Positions 14,297-21,200 of a DNA stretch of 24,020 nt are shown here, one piece after another (position 1 is the stretch's first letter; the number at the start of each line of letters is the position of its first letter). Source of the DNA: RUG12395 sp045541735 (GTDB taxonomy: Bacteria; Bacillota; Clostridia; Oscillospirales; CAG-272); NCBI GenBank assembly GCA_045541735.1, contig JAZQJQ010000008.1, positions 1-24,020 on the forward strand, in the 5' to 3' direction. Under the pieces are notes generated by a model. That model ran no database searches, was not told where the DNA came from, and saw nothing but the letters and a program-made list of their open reading frames with translations. The position numbers were made by a program, and so were the translations under genes.

Positions 14297-15466
14297 ATGA
14301 AGATATACGTATACATTGACCCCGAATATAAGGAATCCATTTGGCTTTCTCAGACCTACCGCTCTATTTGTGAGGAAGCCGCAAAAAAGAAGTATAACGT
14401 AGTACTCCTTGACGGAGAAAGCATATTCAGCGCAGATATTGAAGAAAACTTTAAGGGCGAAACAAAACGCGTGCTGCTTGTGCTTACCACCTCACTTGAG
14501 CATTCTGAAAAGCTTGGCGCAATTCTCTTCAGCCACGACGTGCATATGCTGCTTGTGAATCACCAGAATCCCCAGATAGCGAACAACTCATCTTGCGTTA
14601 TGGTAGACTACACCGACGGTATGCGCCGCATCGTCGAATACCTTTGCGCTTGCGGCAAGACAAGCGCAGCGCTCTATGGTATCAATCCGAAATCGTCAAC
14701 GGATATGATAAAGTACGAGTATTACAAAAACCTTCAGAGAATGAGCTATTCCCGCGAAAGCTCGATCGCAAAGGACATATACTACAACAAGCACGGACTT
14801 GACGAGTGCTTCAACTATATGCTCCCCGACGTTGATAAATTCGACTCATTCATCTGCGCAAACGATATCGTTGCGCGTTCTCTTATCAACAAGCTCTCTG
14901 AAATCGGTAAGAAGGTTCCCGATGATATATTCGTCGTATCCTTCGGAGACTATCTTATATCACAGATGGGAGAACCTACGCTAACGACGATCTCCGTTGA
15001 TCACGGGGAACTCGGAAGGCAGGCGCTCTTTGCATACAGCTATCTCCGCAAATCAGATACAAACATTAATATGACAGCAAAAGTTCCTTCCACGCTTTTC
15101 GTACGCCGTTCAACCGCAGATATGAAGCCGACGGCAAACGCCGAACGCAAATACATACCCGCACCTACGGAAAAAATACTTGATTTTTATAACGACAGCG
15201 CAAGCCGCAGGATATTAGCTCTTGAAAAAATGCTCTCATCCTGCGATAAACTCGACCTGCAGATAATCAGCGGAATGTTAAGCAAGGTTCCTTACACCAG
15301 GATGGCAAGCGGGCTGTTCATTTCCGAAAACGTGATATTCTACCGCATCAAACGCCTTGTAAAGGCTGCTGACGTCGAAAACAAGGAGCAGCTCATAGCA
15401 CTCATTACTTCAAATTTATCCCAAAAAGAAATATCCGAATACATCGAAGCAGATTCGATGAAGTGA
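14297..15466 (+). CDS. Regulator with LacI-like sensor domain and C-terminal helix-turn-helix
   Basis: The 389-residue protein begins directly with a periplasmic-binding-protein-like fold (MKIYVYIDPEYKES..) and lacks the N-terminal LacI helix-turn-helix. The sensor spans about 1-275 with the LacI/GalR hallmarks FICANDIVARSLINKLSEIG (186-205), VPDDIFVVSFGD (207-218) and PTLTTISVDHGELGRQA (227-243). After a linker, residues about 318-372 (MASGLFISENVIFYRIKRLV) look like a PucR- or LuxR-type helix-turn-helix at the C-terminus. The order sensor then HTH is the reverse of LacI. The ATG follows CGGAGGA. It diverges from the DUF5107/solute-binding operon and very likely controls it in response to a sugar-like ligand. 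Ligand and sign of control are unknown. Confidence 0.8.
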   Translation: MKIYVYIDPEYKESIWLSQTYRSICEEAAKKKYNVVLLDGESIFSADIEENFKGETKRVLLVLTTSLEHSEKLGAILFSHDVHMLLVNHQNPQIANNSSCVMVDYTDGMRRIVEYLCACGKTSAALYGINPKSSTDMIKYEYYKNLQRMSYSRESSIAKDIYYNKHGLDECFNYMLPDVDKFDSFICANDIVARSLINKLSEIGKKVPDDIFVVSFGDYLISQMGEPTLTTISVDHGELGRQALFAYSYLRKSDTNINMTAKVPSTLFVRRSTADMKPTANAERKYIPAPTEKILDFYNDSASRRILALEKMLSSCDKLDLQIISGMLSKVPYTRMASGLFISENVIFYRIKRLVKAADVENKEQLIALITSNLSQKEISEYIEADSMK

Positions 15467-15472
15467 CAGCCT

Positions 15473-15507
15473 AAAACAAAAGCACCCTTTTCGGGTGCTT
15501 TTGTTTT
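15473..15507. terminator. Bidirectional terminator between convergent genes
   Basis: A perfect 15-bp stem, AAAACAAAAGCACCC (15473-15487) with its complement at 15493-15507, has a TTTTC loop. It serves the regulator on the left (+) and the repeat lipoprotein on the right (-), whose stop is one base away. Confidence 0.92.
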
Positions 15508-15508
15508 A

Positions 15509-17659
15509 TCAGTTAATTGTGAGGGTGTAGCTACTGAGCCCGCTATTGTAACGAACTTGTATCTCATACTCGTCTCCGGGCTTGAGATTTTTAAGTGTAA
15601 TGGATTCTCCGTTATAACAATAAGAATCGTAAGCAACAGTTTCATCAAGCTTATTAAATGCGTATAACTCAACAAAACCGCGGTCCTTTAATCCGGAAAT
15701 AGTAAACGTATGGGTGCCGGATTTGTCAGCAACAAACTTGTATACGTTGCGCTGGTCTATATGTTCAATGCTGTCAGATATAACAACATCGCTGGAAACG
15801 TCAACAACCGGCTTCTGCTTTCCGATTGACAGTGTATAATCTCCAAACCCATCGTTATATCTTACTTGTACTTCATATACTTTTCCGGCCTTTAAATCCT
15901 TGATAGTTACTCCATAACCGTTTTTACAGTATGTTTGGTATCCAACAGTTTCCCCAAGAGAGTCAAATATGTACAAGTCAACCCTCATTCCGCTTTGCAT
16001 ACCCGAAATGTCAAAACGATATCTACCGGTTTCGGGAATTGTCATAGTGTAAACGTTTCTTTGATCTGTATACTGTATACTTTCACTGATTTCCGAAATT
16101 TCAGTTATGTCAACAGCAGGCTTCTGCATTCCAATTGACAAAGTATAAATTCCAAAGCCGTTATTATATCTTACTTGTACCTGATATACTTCTCCTCCCT
16201 TCAAACCTTTTAAGGTTACTCCATCACCGTTTTTACAGTATGTTTGGTATCCAACAGAATACCCAAGAGAGTCGATTATATACAAGTCTACCCTGTTTCC
16301 GCTTTGCATGCCCGAAATATCAAAACGGTACCTTCCATCCAACGGAACGGTAAAACTGTATATATTATACTGTTTACGGAAATCTATACTGTCGTTAATA
16401 ACGTTGACGGAGCTTACGTCTACAACCGGTTTGGGCTGACCGATGCTAAGAGTATATGCGGAATAGCCTGAATTATGACGAACCTGAATCTTATACTTTT
16501 GGCCGGACTTCAATCCGCCAAGTGTAACTCCTTCGTTATTTTTACAATAAGTAGCATAAGCTACAACACTGCCATTAGAATCATATACGTACAGATTTGC
16601 ACTTGCGCCGCTCTTCAGTCCGCTGATCTCAACGCGAGCTCTACCGCCATTTATGACAGTATACGTGTATTCATCTATTTGATCTTCTACGGCAATATTC
16701 CCTTTGTATGTCAATATTTTAGCGGATTCGATCGTCTTTTGTTTTTGATCAATGGCTTTAACTGTATGGGATTTCTTTACGATCGCAGGAACGTTTATCT
16801 TTTGTTTATTACACATTGGGCAAGTATAGACGATCGCTCCAGAGTCAGCGGCAACCCCACTGTCATACTTATGGTCGATCTTAGCTATCGACTCGGTTTT
16901 GGTATGGCTGCAACCGGTGCAAGAATAAGTCTTAACTCCCTCTTTTATGCACGTTGGCTCAGTAGTGACCTTACCGCTATCAAATGTGTGTTGTAATTTT
17001 ACTACAGATTCGGTTTTAGTAAAAGGACACCCGGTACAAGTGTAAGTCTTAACACCTTCGCTCGTACAAGTAGGAGAAGTCGTGATTTTCCCGCTATCAA
17101 ACTGATGGGCAGATTTAGGAATAGGCTCGGTTTTGGTAAGAGGACAGCTAACGCAGGTATACGTTTTTACTCCTTCTTTAGTGCAAGTGGCAGCAGCAGT
17201 CACCTTTCCGGAATCAAACTTATGCTCAATCAAATCAATAGGTTCTTCCTTATATGAATCACAATTGGTGCACATAATACGTTTGATTCCTTGCTCGGTA
17301 CACGTAGGCTCCTTAATAACCTTGATAGCACCATAAAAATTGTGATCAATCAAAGAAATATTTCGAGTTTCTTCTTTGCCACACTTATTGCAGATACTTG
17401 CTTCGGTTCCTTGAGCAAAACAGGTTGAGGGTATTATCACATTCCAAATGGTAAAAGAATGTTCAAGCGCGGGAATACTGTCCTTTTCAACAGTTTGGCA
17501 GATTGAACATATTCTTTCTTTAACACCTTCAACCTCGCAAAAAGATTGCTGTGTAATCTTCCATTCAGAAAAATCGTGTTCACATTCGCAACCTGCAAAC
17601 GAACACATAATAATAAACAAAGCAATCATCACAAATAACTTCTTGTTAAAATCAGACAT
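15509..17659 (-). CDS. Repeat lipoprotein with Cys-rich repeats and PPC-like domains
   Basis: The ATG at 17659 follows GAGGTGAT by 7 nt; upstream in-frame codons cross the promoter and are excluded. The 716-residue product has a lipoprotein signal peptide with lipobox FAGC and Cys24. Residues 28-262 hold six repeats of about 39 residues plus a partial seventh. The pattern is H.FDSGKVT..PTC..EGVKTYTC..C..TKTE, each with a TC...C..C arrangement that suggests metal binding or disulphides. Residues about 325-716 hold four beta-sandwich repeats of about 100 residues, with motifs YRFDISGMQSG..VDLYI.DS.G..VGYQTYCKNG and YEVQVRYN.G...YTLSIG, similar to bacterial pre-peptidase C-terminal (PPC) domains. 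Two neighbouring repeats are nearly identical in DNA at 309-bp spacing, indicating recent duplication. It is a cell-surface protein of unknown partner, divergent from a small XRE regulator. Confidence 0.87.
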   Translation of the reverse strand: MSDFNKKLFVMIALFIIMCSFAGCECEHDFSEWKITQQSFCEVEGVKERICSICQTVEKDSIPALEHSFTIWNVIIPSTCFAQGTEASICNKCGKEETRNISLIDHNFYGAIKVIKEPTCTEQGIKRIMCTNCDSYKEEPIDLIEHKFDSGKVTAAATCTKEGVKTYTCVSCPLTKTEPIPKSAHQFDSGKITTSPTCTSEGVKTYTCTGCPFTKTESVVKLQHTFDSGKVTTEPTCIKEGVKTYSCTGCSHTKTESIAKIDHKYDSGVAADSGAIVYTCPMCNKQKINVPAIVKKSHTVKAIDQKQKTIESAKILTYKGNIAVEDQIDEYTYTVINGGRARVEISGLKSGASANLYVYDSNGSVVAYATYCKNNEGVTLGGLKSGQKYKIQVRHNSGYSAYTLSIGQPKPVVDVSSVNVINDSIDFRKQYNIYSFTVPLDGRYRFDISGMQSGNRVDLYIIDSLGYSVGYQTYCKNGDGVTLKGLKGGEVYQVQVRYNNGFGIYTLSIGMQKPAVDITEISEISESIQYTDQRNVYTMTIPETGRYRFDISGMQSGMRVDLYIFDSLGETVGYQTYCKNGYGVTIKDLKAGKVYEVQVRYNDGFGDYTLSIGKQKPVVDVSSDVVISDSIEHIDQRNVYKFVADKSGTHTFTISGLKDRGFVELYAFNKLDETVAYDSYCYNGESITLKNLKPGDEYEIQVRYNSGLSSYTLTIN

Positions 17660-17711
17660 TTTTAATATCACCTCTACATATATTGTCGACCTATATTTAG
17701 GTGTCATGACA

Positions 17712-17740
17712 ATTATAGACGTTTTGCGTCTAAATGTCAA
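17712..17740 (-). promoter_or_regulatory. Perfect consensus promoter of the repeat lipoprotein
   Basis: Minus-strand TTGACA (17740-17735) and TATAAT (17717-17712) are exactly 17 bp apart. The first operator fills the spacer and overlaps the -10; the second abuts the upstream side of the -35. So strong a promoter so blocked implies tight repression. Confidence 0.9.
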
Positions 17741-17757
17741 TAGACATTTTGAGTCTA
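17716..17757. promoter_or_regulatory. Tandem 17-bp operators for the XRE regulator
   Basis: Two sites share the pattern TAGACNTTTTGNGTCTA: TAGACGTTTTGCGTCTA (17716-17732) and TAGACATTTTGAGTCTA (17741-17757). Their spacing is 25 bp. Each has palindromic 5-bp arms around a conserved TTTTG core. Size, symmetry and position between a divergent XRE gene and its likely target are those of Cro/CI-type operators. The second site also sits just before the TATAAT at 17761-17766 that would serve the XRE gene, suggesting autoregulation. Confidence 0.75.
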
Positions 17758-17784
17758 TTGTATAATTTTCCACGGGTGATGAAA

Positions 17785-18012
17785 ATGAGCGAAACAATAG
17801 GAGATAAAATCCGAGCTCTCCGAGAAGAAGCAAGCCTTAATCAGACTCAGCTTGGCAAAATTTTGAAAATAACACAACGCAAAGTTTCATATCTCGAGTG
17901 CAACAAATATGAACCGAGCATCGATGATATTAGAGCAATATGTAATTATTTTAAGATATCTGCGGATTATTTACTTGAGATCCCAAAAGGATATTCTTAT
18001 CCCAACAGATGA
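17785..18012 (+). CDS. Small XRE-family helix-turn-helix regulator
   Basis: The chosen start is the ATG at 17785, preceded by GGGTGAT four bases earlier; the ATG at 17779 overlaps that ribosome site. The 75-residue protein is almost entirely an XRE/Cro helix-turn-helix: IGDKIRALREEASLNQTQLG (5-24), ILKITQRKVSYLECNKYEP (26-44) and IDDIRAICNYFKISADYLLE (46-65). The domain is complete and should bind DNA as a dimer. A -10 box TATAAT lies at 17761-17766, with no good -35 box, which implies weak or activated expression. The reading frame stays open for 43 codons after the TGA with protein-like content, so the gene may have lost a C-terminal tail. It most likely represses the divergent lipoprotein through the twin operators. 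Confidence 0.88.
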   Translation: MSETIGDKIRALREEASLNQTQLGKILKITQRKVSYLECNKYEPSIDDIRAICNYFKISADYLLEIPKGYSYPNR

Positions 18013-18096
18013 GGTGATGTCCATATCAACACGAACAATATTCATCCGGAATTAACGGTTGTACAATTACAATACTTATTACGTCAGTTCTCTGAC

Positions 18097-18137
18097 AAAT
18101 CAAAGGAGCTCCGCGCGAAGCGGAGCTCCTTTGATTT
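18097..18137. terminator. Bidirectional terminator between convergent genes
   Basis: An 18-bp perfect stem (18097-18114 with 18120-18137) with loop GCGAA and flanking A and T tracts lies between the XRE gene (+) and the 40-residue peptide gene (-), whose stop is 3 bp away. Confidence 0.92.
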
Positions 18138-18140
18138 TAC

Positions 18141-18263
18141 TTAACTGAAAAGCCAGTCTGTGTTTTTGCTTTCTACGTTAAAAGCGCTCAAGTCGGTTTT
18201 AACAACTCCCGTAAACAAAACTATTTCAGCAACAGGAGGCAAATAATCCTTTTTGTTATCCAT
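18141..18263 (-). CDS. Small 40-residue peptide coupled to the M14 surface protein gene
   Basis: An ATG at 18263 follows a strong AAGGAGG ribosome site (18276-18270) by 6 nt. That site overlaps the TAA of the upstream 1486-residue gene, so translation is probably coupled. The 40-residue product starts MDNKKDYLPPVAEIVLFTG and ends NTDWLFS. It is acidic-to-neutral, has no signal peptide and no cysteine, and is followed at once by a terminator. The pattern Y.PP.AEIVLF followed by a D/S/T-containing stretch recalls families of very short clostridial peptides of unknown role, some of them precursor-like. No modifying enzyme or transporter is seen beside it. I do not recognise a function. The ribosome site, coupling and terminator make it a real gene rather than chance. 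Confidence 0.72.
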   Translation of the reverse strand: MDNKKDYLPPVAEIVLFTGVVKTDLSAFNVESKNTDWLFS

Positions 18264-18274
18264 TTTTAACCTCC

Positions 18275-21200
18275 TTAATTCACAGCTTTTGCATATGTCT
18301 TTGAAGAAACACCGTAACGGTACAGTCTGCGGACAAGCCGGGCTACCTCAGACAGTTCACCTTCATCCGTATCGTTTTGCATCTCATAAACAAAGGTGGT
18401 AACGCTGTACTCAACTGTCTGGCATTCAACATCATCAACGTAAGCTGTTGCATAGACCTTGCCGTCAAACTGTGTAGGAAGAACAGCATCGCTGTAAACA
18501 ACGTATTCTCCGTTGCCGGCAGCTTCAAAATCATCCTTGCCGTACTCAGCTGAGTCGATTATAACGGTTACTTTCGAAACATCAGCGGCTTTGAATCTGT
18601 ACATGATCTTGATAACAGAATCAAATCTTACACCGACAGAAAGGAACTTAACACCGTTTTCACTATTACCTGTGCAAGAGGCAACGTTTACCGACGAATC
18701 AAGCTCAGTAAAGGAGGACGAACCGTTAATCCCTTCATTGGCAAGTGGTGCATCTTCACTAACGTAGTCCTTATAATTCTGAGCAGCTGCGCCGTATTCA
18801 AGAATATCCGCAACAAGCTCATAGAGAGCTGTTTTAGCCGAATCGCTCAATCCAAGCTCCTCTGCAGAGCTTGCAAGCAGCGTATCGCAGTACTTGCGAA
18901 CGGTCCATCCTTCAACGGTATCAACGACCTCGCCGCCAACGATCAGCTCCATTTTTACCTCAACTGTCATACCGTGCGGGGGCATATTGGGCATTACAAA
19001 GCGATAAAGTCCTACATTCTCATCATAAGTACCGCTGACAACGGTTTCGGCGCCGTCCACGGTAAATCTGACAGTTGCTTCACCTGCATCATCCGCGAGA
19101 CTGACAAATGCATTTACCTTAAGATCGACTCCAACAGTGATACTTGCGTGGGTGATCTCGCTTCCTGCGGCAAGCTCTGCGATCTTGAGATATACTCCGT
19201 TTTCCTCGGAGCGGTAAAGTCCGTCGCCATCCTTGATGTATCCGATGTGAGCAAAACTGATGGAATGATCCTCAGCGTCAGTGTAATTATGGCTGTTAGG
19301 CTCAAAGAGATATGCAATGAGATATGCGTCGCTCGTATTCATCGTAACCGCATAAGCACCGTTTTCAAAGGTTACGCTTTCAGCCAATCCGATGGCGGTA
19401 TCCGTATATCCGCCGCTGTACTTACGAAGTGTAAGAGCCGCTCCCTTTTTAAGCTTAGTATACTTGATTCCATGGTTGTCAAGGAGAGTAAGAATATCAT
19501 CTATTCCCTCAACATCAGCGGATACGACGTATGCTGTGGGGAGTGTTATAATATTTGAAAGAGTATCTGCAAGATTATATTTCTTAGTGCCGTTTTGATC
19601 CTTCCATATTCCGGAAACGTATATTGTTGGTCTGTCGCCGATCGCATAGCTTGATCCGCTGAAGGAATGTTTACCGGCTAATACGTGGTCAACATCGTAA
19701 TCGGTGATCGAAGCAACAGCTTCCCTCGCTGCCTTTACTTCTGCCGCAAGCGCTCCATCATACTCGATGACCTCGGCAATAAGTGCCTTTAGCGCCTGCT
19801 CGACACCGAACACAGCTCTCTCATATCTACCGGTACCGGTCCAGATACGCATGGTCTCAACAAGAAATGCATAGGAACCGCGGACACAGGGATACGTGGA
19901 AGAGGTATTGGGTACAGTGGAACCGGAATAATACAAGCTGCCCCTTAGTCCCACAGTCTTCGTGCGCTCAATAGCATCCATCATAATCTTATTACCGAGT
20001 ATCTCGGTAGCATCAAAGGTACCGCCCTTGAGAACGTTACCGTAATAAAGTGGAGAATTAAAGTTACTTGAAAAACGAATGCAGATATCGTCAAGATTCT
20101 CTACAGAAAGGTCGGCGGGGTCAATATCGACGTTACCGCTGTCCTCATGGCAGTCGATGGTAACTGAGGGCATAAAGAGATTATAGATATATACCTGATT
20201 TATAGATGACTGAAGGAATAGAGAAACAAGATCTCTGTTCGGGTTTACACCGCTTTCCGTGAGTCTCTTAAATCGTTGCGCATTGTCAACCTCAACAGAA
20301 GGCATTATAACGATAGCGCCGATCTTTTCAAGCACTTCCCTGCCGTAATCACCGCAGAGATCTTTTGCGAACACAAGTGCGCCTTCAGCGCCTGCAGGCT
20401 CGTTACCGTGCTTATTACCGGTGATCATAACGATCTCGCGAAGTCCTTTGGAACGGATAGAAGCCGCTGCTTCCTCAAGGCTCATGCCCGAAATATCATC
20501 CGCGGTGAAAACAAGAATGGGAGTTTTGTTGCCCATTGCGCTTTCTTCAAAGGGGTAGTAGAGATAGAGATGATCGCAATTTTCCGCGAGCTTATCAACG
20601 TAATCGCAAAGCATATCGTTATTCATAAAGTTGCGGACATTGTTCTCCATTGAGAACGTAGGAGTATCAAAGCCCTCATATCCGATAAGATCTTCCGTTC
20701 CGAAAAGTTCATAGATCTCATCGGTAAGATTAGAGCTTACAGTCTCGGACCAGGAGTTTTCCACATACGGCTCAAGCATAAGATCGTAAACGTGGGATTC
20801 CTCCTTGCCACTTACGTAAAAATACTTTATGCGGTAGTCAGTGCTGCCGTTGTAATATATCTTACAGGCATAAAGTCCGGGTTCAAGATCTGCCTCGATA
20901 TAATTCTTTCCGGCATCATTGCCCTTGGTTACAGAAAGCCCTGCGGCGGTGGACGAATATACACCGGGTTTTAAAACGATCTGAGGCTGTTTCCCTTCAA
21001 GATCGGGATTGTAGTAGTATATTCTTATCTTAGTAGTTGCATAGCGGTTTTCATATTTTATTGCATAAGTAACGGCAGAAGCTCCAACAGTCTTTTCAAG
21101 CTTCTCATCGTCAACAGGATCATACTCAACTTCGCCCGTAGTATTTACGTCGTTTACGGTAATGTAAACCTGGTCGCCGATGGGATCTCCGAGAATGGAG

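Noticed and set aside
17660..17833. 58 extra N-terminal residues for the repeat lipoprotein
   Set aside because: This stretch contains the consensus promoter and both operators, and the lipoprotein signal peptide begins at the ATG at 17659.
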